64,000 bases of DNA from an uncultured Mycoplasmatota bacterium (GTDB lineage Bacteria > Bacillota_I > Bacilli_A > RF39 > UBA660): positions 1-64,000 of the forward strand of contig UQSR01000004.1 of the NCBI GenBank assembly GCA_900543825.1. Direction: 5' to 3'. The notes beneath the pieces were generated by a model that was not told the origin of the DNA, made no database searches, and saw only the letters and a program-made list of their open reading frames with translations. Position numbers and translations under genes: made by a program. Positions 27,871-36,510 of this stretch are shown piece by piece; position 1 is the stretch's first letter; each line of letters begins with the position of its first letter.

Positions 27871-29068
27871 AAAAGTAGAATTATTAGCACCCGCTGGAAA
27901 TCTAGAAAAACTAAAATTTGCCTTTCTTTATGGAGCAGACGCTTGTTATATAGGAGGAAGAAATTATTCACTTCGTGCTAATGCTAAAAACTTTAGTATT
28001 GAAGAAATACAAGAAGCCGTAAAGTATGCTCACAATCTAAATAAAAAAGTCTATGTAACAGTAAATATCGTTTTTCACAACGAAGATATAAAAGGTATAA
28101 AAGAATATTTAATAGCTTTATCAGAAGCTAAAGTAGATGCCATAATCGTATCAGATCCATTAATAATAGATATAATAAATGATAATAATATAAATTTAAA
28201 AGTACATATATCAACGCAAGCATCTACATTAAACTATGAAGCAGTATCATTTTGGAAATCACAAGGTGTAGAAAGGGTTGTATTGGCAAGAGAAATGTCA
28301 AAAAATGAAATAAAAGAAATAATAGACAAAACAGGTATGGAAATAGAAACATTTGTCCATGGTGCAATGTGTTCATCATATTCCGGAAGATGTGTATTAT
28401 CAAATTATTTTACCAAAAGAGATGCCAACCGTGGTGGTTGTGCTCAAATATGCCGCTGGGAATTCCCATTATATGATAAAAATAACAACAAGATAGAATC
28501 AGAAACAAAATTCACTGCTTCATCAAAAGATTTAATGATGTTAACCAAAGTAAAAGAAATGATAGAAATAGGCATAGTTTCTCTAAAAGTAGAGGGAAGA
28601 ATGCGCAGTAATTACTATGTAGCCACTGTCATAAATACCTATCGAAATCTAATTGATGATTATTACGAAAATAAATTAACCGAAGAAAAAGTAGAATATT
28701 ATCAAAAAATATTAGATAGAGTAGCCAATAGAGAAGCAACCGTTCAATTCTGGGACAAATTACCAACCGTAAATGAACAATATTATTTAGGAAGAAATGA
28801 AGTGTCAAATCAAGATTTCCTAGGAATAGTTAAAGATTATGATGAGACAACCAGCATGGTAACCATAACCGAAAGAAATTATTTTCAAACCGGTGATGAA
28901 GTAGAAATATTTGGTCCAAACATAAAACCATTTAGTTTCAAAATGCCTGATATATATAATGAAGATGGCGAAAAAGTAAATATCGGTAGGCATCCAGAAG
29001 AAATATTAAAATTCAAGCTAGATAAGAAAGTTTATCCAAATGATATGATTCGAATAAAAATAAGTTAA
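27863..29068 (+). CDS. yrrO: U32 family tRNA hydroxylation protein (TrhP2/YrrO)
   Basis: About 401 residues. ELLAPAGNLEKLKFAFLYGA is the standard U32 start. The signature VHGAMCSSYSGRCVLSNYF and RGGCAQICRW supplies the Cys residues that bind an Fe-S cluster in this family. The product should hydroxylate wobble uridine in tRNA using prephenate as in TrhP. A GTG at 27854 is in frame, but AAAGGTGAT before ATG 27863 sets the start there. This completes the trmR-trhP1-trhP2 set; greA follows as in Bacillus (udk absent). Confidence 0.9.
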   Translation: MHKKVELLAPAGNLEKLKFAFLYGADACYIGGRNYSLRANAKNFSIEEIQEAVKYAHNLNKKVYVTVNIVFHNEDIKGIKEYLIALSEAKVDAIIVSDPLIIDIINDNNINLKVHISTQASTLNYEAVSFWKSQGVERVVLAREMSKNEIKEIIDKTGMEIETFVHGAMCSSYSGRCVLSNYFTKRDANRGGCAQICRWEFPLYDKNNNKIESETKFTASSKDLMMLTKVKEMIEIGIVSLKVEGRMRSNYYVATVINTYRNLIDDYYENKLTEEKVEYYQKILDRVANREATVQFWDKLPTVNEQYYLGRNEVSNQDFLGIVKDYDETTSMVTITERNYFQTGDEVEIFGPNIKPFSFKMPDIYNEDGEKVNIGRHPEEILKFKLDKKVYPNDMIRIKIS

Positions 29069-29108
29069 TAATAATAAATTTTAGAATATAATAAAAGTAA
29101 ATTTATAC

Positions 29109-29137
29109 TTGACAAAAGTATCAAAATTTAGTACAAT
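29109..29137 (+). promoter_or_regulatory. Promoter of greA-tig-uppP
   Basis: TTGACA (29109-29114), 17 bp, TACAAT (29132-29137). Confidence 0.8.
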
Positions 29138-29195
29138 TTTGAATTGTAAAAAAGAAAAAATAATTTCAAATAGAAAGAGGAAGAAGGAAATAAAA

Positions 29196-29663
29196 ATGAC
29201 TGACAATAAAGTATATCTAACCGATGAAGGATTTCTAGAGTTAGAAGAAGAATTAAATGAATTAAAGAATGTTAAAAGGCCCGCTGTTATCAAGGCTTTA
29301 AAAGAGGCAAGAGCTCTTGGAGACTTATCTGAAAATGCTGATTATGATGCTGCTAGAACAGAACAAGCACAAGTAGAAGGAAGAATACAAGAGTTAGAAA
29401 AAATAATGGAAAATGCCCATATAATAAAGAAAGCATCTACTGATAAAGTAGGATTAGGAACTACAGTAAAAATAAAATATGTAGATGATGACGAAATAGA
29501 AGAATATCGTATTGTAGGATCAAAAGAAGCAGATCCATCAAACAATAAAATATCAAACGAAAGCCCAATAGCTAAAGCAATAATGAACGCAAAAGTAGGA
29601 GAAGTAAAAAAAGTAGCCTCTCCTAATGGTGAATATGAAGTAGAAATAGTAGAAATTTGTTAG
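29196..29663 (+). CDS. greA: Transcription elongation factor GreA
   Basis: About 155 residues. The N-terminal coiled coil carries the DLSENADYDAA motif at its tip, the acidic residues that stimulate RNA cleavage by RNA polymerase. The C-terminal FKBP-like domain ends with PIAKAIMNAKVGEVKKV. An upstream in-frame ATG at 29109 falls inside the promoter, so the start is ATG 29196 (MTDNKVYLTDEG) after AAGGAAATAAA. It is followed by tig 13 bp later. Confidence 0.95.
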   Translation: MTDNKVYLTDEGFLELEEELNELKNVKRPAVIKALKEARALGDLSENADYDAARTEQAQVEGRIQELEKIMENAHIIKKASTDKVGLGTTVKIKYVDDDEIEEYRIVGSKEADPSNNKISNESPIAKAIMNAKVGEVKKVASPNGEYEVEIVEIC

Positions 29664-29676
29664 GGAGGTAAAAAAT

Positions 29677-30918
29677 ATGAAAAAACAAATAAACTATAAA
29701 GTAAGTGGAGAAGAATGGAGCAAAGCAAAAGACAAAGCATTTGCAAAAGTATCAAAGAATGCCAAAGTAGATGGATTCAGACAAGGAAAAGTACCAAGAA
29801 ATGTTTTTGAAAAGAAATATGGTACAGGAGATATCGTAAGAAGTGCAATGGAAGACCTAATCGATGCTAAATATGGAGAAATAATAGTTACTGAAAAACT
29901 AATACCAGCAGTAGAACCAAAACTAGAGATAGTATCTGCTGATGATGATGGCTTTGAAGTAAATATAACAATAATTACAGATCCAGAAGTAAAATTAGGA
30001 AAATATAAAGAATTAAAAGTAAAAAAAGATAAAGTAGAAGTAACAAAAGATGAAATTGAACACGAAGTAGGACATATCCTAGATAGATTTGCTGAACTAG
30101 TATCAAAAGATGGTGCAGTAGAAGAAGGCGATACTGCTATTATCGATTTCAAAGGATTTAAAGATAATGAAGAATTCGAAGGCGGATCAGCTGAAGGATA
30201 TTCATTAGAAATAGGCAGTCATTCATTTATACCAGGCTTTGAAGAAGGCGTAGTAGGAATGAAAAAAGAAGAAAGTAAAGATATAAAACTAACTTTCCCA
30301 AAAGATTATATGGCTAAAGACTTAGCAGGAAAAGAAGTAGTCTTCAACGTAACAGTACATGACATTAAAAAAAGAGTAATTCCTGATTTAGATGAAGAAT
30401 TCTTTAAAGACTTAGACATGGAAGGCGTAACAAATAAAGAAGAATTAAATAAAGTTGTTGAAGAAGAAATAAAGACTCAAAAAGAACATGACACAGAAAA
30501 CAAATTTGTTGAAGATTTATTAGCTAAAGCATCATCAAATATGACTATTGAAATTCCAGAAGAAATAATCGATGCAGAAGCAGATAAAATGTATAAAGAC
30601 TTCGTAAAAAGATTAGAAATGCAAGGTGTAAATGAAGAATTATACTACGCTTATGCTGGTGTAAAAAAAGAAGATATCATGAAAGATATCAAAAAAGAAG
30701 CTGAAACAAGATTAAAATATCGTTATTTATTAGAAGCAATAATCAAAGAAGAAAAAATAGAAATTAAAGATAAAGATATTGATAAAGAAATAGCAAAAAT
30801 AGCCAAAAACTATAATGTAACTGAAGAAGAAATAATGAAAGAATTCGGTTCAAAAGAAGTATTAAAATACAATATGGCCATGGAAAAAGCAGTAGAAGTA
30901 TTAAAAGAAAATAATTAG
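29677..30918 (+). CDS. tig: Trigger factor
   Basis: 413 residues. The ribosome-docking signature VDGFRQGKVPR is near residue 31. The FKBP-type domain (about 140-230) includes DTAIIDFKGFKDNEEFEGG and FIPGFEEGVVGMKKEE; a long helical C-terminal chaperone domain follows. The docking loop is about ten residues nearer the N-terminus than usual, so the first strand is shortened; the GGGAGG ribosome site leaves no room for a longer start. It folds nascent chains at the ribosome exit. Confidence 0.93.
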   Translation: MKKQINYKVSGEEWSKAKDKAFAKVSKNAKVDGFRQGKVPRNVFEKKYGTGDIVRSAMEDLIDAKYGEIIVTEKLIPAVEPKLEIVSADDDGFEVNITIITDPEVKLGKYKELKVKKDKVEVTKDEIEHEVGHILDRFAELVSKDGAVEEGDTAIIDFKGFKDNEEFEGGSAEGYSLEIGSHSFIPGFEEGVVGMKKEESKDIKLTFPKDYMAKDLAGKEVVFNVTVHDIKKRVIPDLDEEFFKDLDMEGVTNKEELNKVVEEEIKTQKEHDTENKFVEDLLAKASSNMTIEIPEEIIDAEADKMYKDFVKRLEMQGVNEELYYAYAGVKKEDIMKDIKKEAETRLKYRYLLEAIIKEEKIEIKDKDIDKEIAKIAKNYNVTEEEIMKEFGSKEVLKYNMAMEKAVEVLKENN

Positions 30919-30931
30919 AAGGTGAATAATT

Positions 30932-31735
30932 TTGACTGTATTTAGAGCAATAATATTAGGAATTATTCAGGGGATAGCCGAATTTTTACCAATCTCATCA
31001 TCAGCTCATTTAATACTATTCCCATACCTATTTGGTTGGGAAGAATCATCATTAGCTTTTGATGTAGCACTACATTTTGGTACAATGATGGCAGTACTAG
31101 TATTCTTCTTTAAAGATTGGTGGGACTTATTTATTGGAGCCATCAAAGATATAAAAACAAAGAAGAAGACAACAAACGGAAAAATGTTTTGGTATTTAGT
31201 AGTAGCAACAATACCTGCCGCTTTAGTAGGACTATTACTAGATGACATAATAGAAAATGTAATAAGAAACAAAATATGGTTAATAGCTTTATCACTAGCT
31301 GTAATGGGTGTTCTAATATATGTTGGAGACAAATGGGCTAGTAAGCATTATAAGAAAGAAACAAAATTTGAAAATATAACATTAAAGCAAGCAATAATAA
31401 TAGGAATTTCTCAAGCTTTTGCAGTAATACCAGGTTTTTCAAGAAGTGGTACTACAATTCTAGCAGGAAGATTACAAGGAATATCAAAAGAAGCAATAAC
31501 AAAATTTACCTTCCTATTATCAGTACCAGTAATATGTGGTGCCACAGTATTAAAAGTTGGTGACCTAGTATTTACTAAAGAAGTAATAGTAGGAATAATA
31601 ACATCATTTGCAATGGGTATTTTAACAATAAAATTCCTACTAAACTATATCAAAAAGCATGATTTTTCAGTCTTTGCTTTCTATAGAGTAATACTTGCAT
31701 TAATCATATTTGCAAAATTAATATTATTCAAATAA
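30932..31735 (+). CDS. uppP: Undecaprenyl-diphosphatase UppP (BacA)
   Basis: 267 residues, multi-pass membrane enzyme. GIIQGIAEFLPISSSAHL (about residues 11-28) is the first BacA box with catalytic Glu and Ser residues, and VIPGFSRSGTTILAG (about 164-178) is the second. It regenerates undecaprenyl phosphate for peptidoglycan and teichoic acid synthesis. It begins with TTG after AGAAGGTGA. It is the last gene of the greA-tig-uppP group. Confidence 0.95.
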   Translation: MTVFRAIILGIIQGIAEFLPISSSAHLILFPYLFGWEESSLAFDVALHFGTMMAVLVFFFKDWWDLFIGAIKDIKTKKKTTNGKMFWYLVVATIPAALVGLLLDDIIENVIRNKIWLIALSLAVMGVLIYVGDKWASKHYKKETKFENITLKQAIIIGISQAFAVIPGFSRSGTTILAGRLQGISKEAITKFTFLLSVPVICGATVLKVGDLVFTKEVIVGIITSFAMGILTIKFLLNYIKKHDFSVFAFYRVILALIIFAKLILFK

Positions 31736-31746
31736 TATTAATTTCC

Positions 31747-31820
31747 GCTGATTTAGTATAGTGGTAGTACAGAAGCATGGTAAGCTTCAGGGGTAAGTTC
31801 AATTCTTACATTCAGCACCA
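31747..31820 (+). tRNA. tRNA-Thr (anticodon GGT)
   Basis: A full cloverleaf of 74 nt with encoded CCA. Acceptor GCTGATT pairs with ATTCAGC (one U-U mismatch at 6-67). The D-arm is GTAT-AGTGGTA-GTAC, the anticodon arm GAAGC-ATGGTAA-GCTTC with anticodon GGT, and the T-arm GTAAG-TTCAATT-CTTAC. It reads ACC/ACU codons. It lies 11 bp after uppP and may be processed from that transcript. Confidence 0.93.
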
Positions 31821-31856
31821 TATTTAATAAAAACTCAAATTACTTTGAGTATAACT

Positions 31857-31890
31857 TAAAAGATCAACTATTTCTAGTTGATTTTTTTAA
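31857..31890 (+). terminator. Terminator after tRNA-Thr
   Basis: GATCAACTA / TAGTTGATT stem, TTTC loop, then a seven-T run. A second small inverted repeat (ACTCAAA / TTTGAGT) lies just upstream at 31832-31850. Confidence 0.88.
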
Positions 31891-31962
31891 ATAAATAACA
31901 TAAAGCATAATATTTATGTTATAATGTAATAGTAGTAGAATAATACTACAAGAGGTATAAAT

Positions 31963-32685
31963 ATGAAAAAAAATAAACTAAAAAAATATAGTATAGCATT
32001 ACTACCAATATTAATAATATTTGTAATAGAATATTATAATATAGATATAAACAATATCATAGGTAATACTACAGCTACTTCCGAAACAACAGTATCGTCG
32101 TTAGAAGAAATACCAGAATATAGTAATAAATCATATGTTATAATTAACGATAATGAACCATATTTCAAAGAAGAAGAAAAAAATACAACTACTTTTGAAA
32201 AATATGGTGAATTAGATAATCTAGGAAGATGTACAACAGCTTATGCCAATATTGATAAAAGTATGATGCCCACAGAAAAAAGAGGTAGTATAGGAGGAAT
32301 AAAACCAAGCGGATGGCATACAGTAAAGTATGATATAGTAGAAGGTAAATATCTATATAATAGATGCCATTTAATAGGGTATCAACTAACAGGAGAAAAC
32401 GCTAATGAAAAAAATTTAATTACTTGCACCAGAAGCATGAATACAATAGGCATGTTAGAATTTGAAAATAAGGTGGCTAAATACATAAAAGAAACAAATA
32501 ATCATGTTTTATATCGTGTAACACCAATATTTGAAGGAAATAACCTATTAGCAACCGGAGTAGAAATGGAAGCATACTCAATAGAAGATAACGGAAAAGG
32601 AATAAAATTCAATGTCTTTGTTTACAATATTCAAGATGGAATAATTATCGACTATAAAACAGGAAATAGCACTTTAAATAAATAG
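31963..32685 (+). CDS. Secreted or membrane-anchored DNA/RNA non-specific endonuclease
   Basis: 240 residues. A single N-terminal hydrophobic helix (IALLPILIIFVIEYYNI, about 11-27) acts as anchor or signal. The beta-beta-alpha-metal nuclease core has NRCHLIGYQLTGENANEKNL with catalytic-type His136 and metal-ligand-type Asn151, as in streptococcal EndA and Sda1. Such nucleases act outside the cell on DNA, for nutrient use or during DNA uptake. It is flanked by its own terminator upstream and a strong promoter for the next gene, so it is probably a single gene. Confidence 0.88.
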   Translation: MKKNKLKKYSIALLPILIIFVIEYYNIDINNIIGNTTATSETTVSSLEEIPEYSNKSYVIINDNEPYFKEEEKNTTTFEKYGELDNLGRCTTAYANIDKSMMPTEKRGSIGGIKPSGWHTVKYDIVEGKYLYNRCHLIGYQLTGENANEKNLITCTRSMNTIGMLEFENKVAKYIKETNNHVLYRVTPIFEGNNLLATGVEMEAYSIEDNGKGIKFNVFVYNIQDGIIIDYKTGNSTLNK

Positions 32686-32695
32686 CAAATAATAT

Positions 32696-32724
32696 TTGAC
32701 AATAAAGTCTAGTAATGATATAAT
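32696..32724 (+). promoter_or_regulatory. Consensus promoter for the 32750 gene
   Basis: TTGACA (32696-32701), 17 bp, TATAAT (32719-32724). An open frame from the TTG of the -35 box would translate the promoter; the true start is therefore downstream. Confidence 0.88.
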
Positions 32725-32749
32725 AGCAGCTCTGAAAGGAAGAAAACTT

Positions 32750-33235
32750 ATGTTAATATTAGGAGCTTATGTAGTAACAAGTATAGCAAGTATAATGATA
32801 GTAAAATATAATTATTTTAGAATGTATAAAGACGTATCAGATAAAGGATATAAAATAAATATTAAAAACATAACTAATGAAATAAAACCAAATAAAAAGA
32901 AAACAAATTACAAAAAATTATTATTATTATTACCAGTAATCAATATATTCGTAGCAGCCAATAAAGTAATAAAATATAATAAAGTAAAACCATATTTAGT
33001 AGATAGCCTAAAATCAACATCATTCATAGAAAAAATGAATGATGAAGAAAAAGAATATTATAAAAGTAATCCAACCATTAATACAGCTGTAAATGTAGTG
33101 GTATATTCAAGATATAAAGAAGAAAAAATGAAACATCAAGACAATTCAGATGAAAAAATAATAGGAATTAAAGAAGCTGGGCAAATACTAAATAAAAGTA
33201 AAAGTAAAATGCTTATCAAAACGAAGAAAATTTAA
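32750..33235 (+). CDS. Hypothetical membrane protein
   Basis: About 161 residues from ATG 32750, which follows GAAAGGAAG. A longer frame reaches back to a TTG at 32696, but that covers the promoter and is rejected. There are two hydrophobic segments: the N-terminus (LILGAYVVTSIASIMIV) and residues about 60-80 (KLLLLLPVINIFVAANKVI), separated and followed by Lys-rich cytoplasmic-type stretches. No family is recognised. Terminator follows directly. Confidence 0.6.
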   Translation: MLILGAYVVTSIASIMIVKYNYFRMYKDVSDKGYKINIKNITNEIKPNKKKTNYKKLLLLLPVINIFVAANKVIKYNKVKPYLVDSLKSTSFIEKMNDEEKEYYKSNPTINTAVNVVVYSRYKEEKMKHQDNSDEKIIGIKEAGQILNKSKSKMLIKTKKI

Positions 33236-33251
33236 TTTTTCTTCGTTTTTC
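33219..33251 (+). terminator. Terminator after the 32750 gene
   Basis: AAACGAAGAAAA / TTTTCTTCGTTT, a 12-bp perfect stem, with a T-rich end. Confidence 0.85.
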
Positions 33252-33316
33252 AAATATTTTATCAAAAAGTATTTAAAAAAAAACAAATATGTAGTAAAAT
33301 GTATATAGGTGATAAA

Positions 33317-33820
33317 ATGCATACATATGTAGTAGAATACTTAAATGAAAACGAATTCAACAAAAAAACGAGAGCATTAAAAAAATATAATATGCTAGCT
33401 TACAAAAAATTAATATTTGACTGTGTACCAAAATTACGTGATGGAAACATGCAAGGAGTGATTGTATCCAAAAATAGTAAAGAAGGAATAATTAAATATG
33501 AATTTAAGCTTCCTACTGATAGAATGTTCTCACAAGTACATGGAGATGTAGTATTACATTATACTCTTTATGAAAATCAAAAAATAATAATGTTAGATAC
33601 CATAACTCCAGAAGAAATATTAAGTGAAGGCCATCAGAAAGAACTTCAAACATACAAAGGAGTAATGATATCTAAATCTCATGCTGAGAGAGATATGTTT
33701 AAAATCAACTTACTAAATAGTATGAATAAAAATGGTTTTCTAAATAATAAAATTTTAATAATTATAGGTTCTATATTACTATTATTAGTAATAATCATAT
33801 TAATCTTAGTATTAAAATAA
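33317..33820 (+). CDS. Tail-anchored hypothetical protein
   Basis: About 167 residues from ATG 33317, preceded by ATAGGTGATAAA. The soluble part (about 1-140) mixes strands and helices; the last 25 residues are a pure hydrophobic helix (ILIIIGSILLLLVIIILILV) ending in Leu-Lys. It is probably anchored with the bulk in the cytoplasm. I do not recognise a family. It is convergent with def over a shared terminator. Confidence 0.6.
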   Translation: MHTYVVEYLNENEFNKKTRALKKYNMLAYKKLIFDCVPKLRDGNMQGVIVSKNSKEGIIKYEFKLPTDRMFSQVHGDVVLHYTLYENQKIIMLDTITPEEILSEGHQKELQTYKGVMISKSHAERDMFKINLLNSMNKNGFLNNKILIIIGSILLLLVIIILILVLK

Positions 33821-33848
33821 AAAAACATGTGTTAATCACATGTTTTTT
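33821..33848. terminator. Bidirectional terminator between the 33317 gene and def
   Basis: AAAAACATGTG / CACATGTTTTT, 11-bp perfect stem, TTAAT loop, A-run and T-run on both sides. Confidence 0.9.
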
Positions 33849-34395
33849 ATATTTCACGCATATTATCAGCATTTTTATATGGATCACTAGGATCAATATA
33901 ATCTACAAATAAAATTCCCTTTAAATGATCAAGTTCATGTTGAAAAGCAATAGCCAAATCCTCACGAACACGATATTTAATTAAATTACCTTCTAAATCA
34001 TATCCTTCAACTGTAATTCTAGCATGTCTTGGTACAATACCATCAACTTCACGATTAACGCTTAAACATCCTTCTCCTTCACCAGCATAAATCATTTCCT
34101 CAGAATAAGAAATAACCTTAGGATTAATAAGTACATAATCATCAAATACTCCTTCTTTTCTTTCATAGCAAACTACAAAAAAGTTTTTATTAATACCCAA
34201 TTGTGGAGCAGCAAGCCCCATACCAGGTCTTAAGTTATACTTCTTTGATAATTTTTCAATCTGAGAGTATCTTAAATGTTTTAACATTTCTGGTATAATA
34301 TTTTTATATTCTAAGCTTAAAGGAAATTCAACATCTGTATTTTCTGCTCTAACACGTGGATCTTTTTCATCAAGTATATCTTTTGTTCTAAGCAT
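33847..34395 (-). CDS. def: Peptide deformylase
   Basis: About 182 residues from the ATG at 34395, preceded by AAGGAATG on the minus strand; an upstream in-frame start at 34431 lacks a ribosome site. The three deformylase motifs are intact: GMGLAAPQLG (58-67), EGCLSV with metal ligand Cys110, and QHELDH with His153, Glu154 and His157. Length and the insertion after motif 1 fit the type 2 (Gram-positive) class. It removes formyl from nascent proteins. Confidence 0.95.
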   Translation of the reverse strand: MLRTKDILDEKDPRVRAENTDVEFPLSLEYKNIIPEMLKHLRYSQIEKLSKKYNLRPGMGLAAPQLGINKNFFVVCYERKEGVFDDYVLINPKVISYSEEMIYAGEGEGCLSVNREVDGIVPRHARITVEGYDLEGNLIKYRVREDLAIAFQHELDHLKGILFVDYIDPSDPYKNADNMREI

Positions 34396-34433
34396 ACAAT
34401 CATTCCTTTCTTCCAGAAGATATTTTAACATAA

Positions 34434-34461
34434 AAATAAAAAAAAGGGAAGTATTTTCCCT
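34434..34461 (-). terminator. Terminator of the YjcZ-like gene
   Basis: On the minus strand AGGGAA / TTCCCT with AATAC loop runs into a long T-run (A-run at 34435-34445 on the plus strand). Confidence 0.8.
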
Positions 34462-34466
34462 AAATA

Positions 34467-34658
34467 TTATGCAGTTACTCTTGAACCTATTATAATTACT
34501 AGTAATATAAATAATACTAATATAATAGCGGCACTGCTACCATAACCATAACCACCTGTATAGCCATAGCCGTATGAAGGATAGGCATAGCTCATATTAC
34601 TTCCGCAACCACATCCACTATTGCCATAACCTCCAGAATATCCTCCGTAATAATACAT
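34467..34658 (-). CDS. YjcZ/SscA-like small Gly-Tyr-rich protein
   Basis: 63 residues. The first 40 are a Gly/Tyr/Ser-rich stretch (MYYYGGYSGGYGNSGCGCGS and on), followed by a single hydrophobic helix ending in ILVLFILLVIIIGSRVTA. That helix closely matches the YjcZ family (FxLIVVLFILLVIIG), small proteins of spore assembly in Bacillus. The ribosome site AAAGGAGG is strong. It may be a relic or a reassigned surface peptide, since sporulation ability here is doubtful. Confidence 0.78.
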   Translation of the reverse strand: MYYYGGYSGGYGNSGCGCGSNMSYAYPSYGYGYTGGYGYGSSAAIILVLFILLVIIIGSRVTA

Positions 34659-34745
34659 ATATATACCTCCTTTACGTGATATCTAATATAGTTTACTCAA
34701 AACCATATTTTATGACACCTACAAATACCTATATTATCTCTAATA

Positions 34746-34774
34746 TTGACAAATAAGATAAAATGTCATATAAT
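34746..34774 (+). promoter_or_regulatory. Consensus promoter of the 34799 gene
   Basis: TTGACA (34746-34751), 17 bp, TATAAT (34769-34774). Confidence 0.88.
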
Positions 34775-34798
34775 AATTAGCACAAGGAGAGAAGTATT

Positions 34799-35179
34799 AT
34801 GAAAAAAAATTATTTTGAAGTTAATCTATGTAACGATGAATTAAAAGAATTCAGAGTTATATGTAATTATACACCACTATTAGGAATAAGAGAAAAAGTA
34901 ACAGGTAGAGTTATAAGTGTAAAATGTCCACATGAAACATGTATTACAAATTATGGCTTAACTTGTGAAAAAGAATGCAAATTTGTAAGTGAAGAAGATG
35001 CTAAAGCATACTTAAGCAAATTTAATGATGAAAATACCAAAGAAGCATATAAAAATTACTTAAAAAAAGTAGAAGCAGCATCATTTGCAAGATTTGATAA
35101 TGCGTACAACGATTTTAAAAGAAGTCAAAAAGAACACTCAAAACGTTTAATCAAAAGTTTAATAAAAGAAATTAAATAA
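34799..35179 (+). CDS. Hypothetical protein with Cys-rich middle
   Basis: 126 residues, soluble. The centre holds SVKCPHETCITNYGLTCEKE, with four Cys and one His spaced as a possible metal site (C-x4-C, C-x3-C including the next Cys). The C-terminal 60 residues are a long charged helix. I recognise no family. The ribosome site AAGGAGAG and the strong promoter indicate that it is expressed. Confidence 0.6.
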   Translation: MKKNYFEVNLCNDELKEFRVICNYTPLLGIREKVTGRVISVKCPHETCITNYGLTCEKECKFVSEEDAKAYLSKFNDENTKEAYKNYLKKVEAASFARFDNAYNDFKRSQKEHSKRLIKSLIKEIK

Positions 35180-35229
35180 ATAGATAGAATAAAATATTAA
35201 TAAAAGCATAGTTTTTACTAGGTGATAAT

Positions 35230-36381
35230 ATGAAAAAAATATTAATATTTATATTCTGTCTTTTTTTGTTTTCTATAGTCAATGCAGAAGAAAAAGAAGA
35301 CTTAGCTCCTGATGCAAAAAGTGCCATTATGATAGAAGCTTCTACTGGAGAAATACTATTTCAAAAAAATGCTTATGAAAAATTACCACCAGCATCAATG
35401 ACAAAAATGATGAGTATGCTCCTAATAATGGAAGAAATAGATAAAGGCACTTTAAAATGGGATGAACAAATAACAGCTTCTGAAAAAGCATCATCCATGG
35501 GCGGAAGTCAAATATTCCTAAAAGCTGGTGAAAAAATGTCCGTCACTGACATGTTAAAAGGAATAACTATAGCCTCGGGAAATGATGCTACAGTTGCCAT
35601 GGCCGAGCGTATAGCAGGAAGTGAAGAAAACTTTGTTAAAAAAATGAATACTAAAGCTAAAGAACTCGGTTTAAAAAATACTAATTTTGTTAATTCTACT
35701 GGACTTGATACTGATAATCACTATTCAAGTGCTTACGATATGTCACTAATAGCCAAAGAATTAATAAAGCATGAAAAAATATTGGAATTTAGTTCAACTT
35801 ATGAAGACTATTTAAGAAAAGATACTAAGAGTCCATTCTGGCTAGTCAATACAAATAAACTAGTAAAATTTTATTCTGGAGCCGATGGCTTAAAAACAGG
35901 TTTTACTAAAGGAGCAGGCTATTGCTTAACAGCCACTGCTAAAAAAGATAACATGCGTCTAATAACCGTAGTAATGAATGAACCCACAGCGGCAAAGAGA
36001 AGTAGTGATACAACAAAAATGCTAGATTATGGATATAATATATATACAGTAAAAAATATAATTGATAATAACACAAAACTAAAGTCAGTAAAAGTGGAAT
36101 TAGGTAAAAAAACAAAAGCAAATATAACATCTAAAGAAACAATAACCATTTTAAGCAAAAAAACAGATGAAGATAGAAATATAACATATAAAACAAACAT
36201 TTCTACTATCATAGCTCCAGTAAAAAAAGGAGATACTATCGGTACCATCGATATTATTGAAAACAATAAAGTAATATCTAATATTGATGCAACAGTAACA
36301 GAAAATATAGATAAAGCTAATATATTTACAATATTTATTCGTAATCTACAAGAAATAATAAAAGGAGACTTAAAAATATAA
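35230..36381 (+). CDS. dacF: D-alanyl-D-alanine carboxypeptidase (DacF/DacA type)
   Basis: 383 residues. Signal peptide (MKKILIFIFCLFLFSIVNA) then the serine peptidase S11 domain with SxxK at Ser56-Lys59, SGN at 116-118 and KTG at 222-224. A C-terminal beta domain follows, then a short amphipathic anchor (IFTIFIRNLQEIIKG). It trims the terminal D-Ala of peptidoglycan peptides. It is followed by a spoIIAA-like gene and a sigma factor gene, the arrangement of the B. subtilis dacF-spoIIA operon, which suggests DacF rather than DacA. Confidence 0.92.
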   Translation: MKKILIFIFCLFLFSIVNAEEKEDLAPDAKSAIMIEASTGEILFQKNAYEKLPPASMTKMMSMLLIMEEIDKGTLKWDEQITASEKASSMGGSQIFLKAGEKMSVTDMLKGITIASGNDATVAMAERIAGSEENFVKKMNTKAKELGLKNTNFVNSTGLDTDNHYSSAYDMSLIAKELIKHEKILEFSSTYEDYLRKDTKSPFWLVNTNKLVKFYSGADGLKTGFTKGAGYCLTATAKKDNMRLITVVMNEPTAAKRSSDTTKMLDYGYNIYTVKNIIDNNTKLKSVKVELGKKTKANITSKETITILSKKTDEDRNITYKTNISTIIAPVKKGDTIGTIDIIENNKVISNIDATVTENIDKANIFTIFIRNLQEIIKGDLKI

Positions 36382-36393
36382 GTCTTTTTTTAT
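36366..36393 (+). terminator. Terminator after dacF
   Basis: AGACTTA / TAAGTCT stem with AAAATA loop and a T-run overlaps the dacF stop. It uncouples dacF from the spoIIAA-like genes. Confidence 0.8.
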
Positions 36394-36486
36394 TTTTTTA
36401 AATAATTTTAAATAAAATCCAAAAAGTTACATTTTTTTAACCTTTTTAGTGTTTATATATATAGAGGGATTACTAGGAGGTGAAAG

Positions 36487-36510
36487 ATGTCGAAAAAAAT
36501 AAAGGTCTAG
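36487..36510 (+). CDS. Tiny ORF with a perfect ribosome site (leader peptide or broken gene)
   Basis: ATG-TCG-AAA-AAA-ATA-AAG-GTC-TAG encodes seven residues (MSKKIKV). It is preceded by AGGAGGTGAAAG, one of the best ribosome sites in the window. The start lies over a seven-A tract (36493-36499); one extra A would give a 23-residue frame to 36557 (MSKKNKGLVLSN...KRYAKL). It could be a leader peptide for the spoIIAA-like operon, a small peptide made by slippage, or a decayed gene. Confidence 0.4.
   Translation: MSKKIKV

Noticed and set aside
31832..31850. Second tRNA or attenuator after tRNA-Thr
   Set aside because: Only a short ACTCAAA/TTTGAGT inverted repeat; no cloverleaf.
36440..36480. 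SigB/SigF-like promoter (GTTTAT ... GGGATT) before the spoIIAA-like gene
   Set aside because: The spacing of 10 bp or less does not fit the 12-14 bp of SigB-type promoters.
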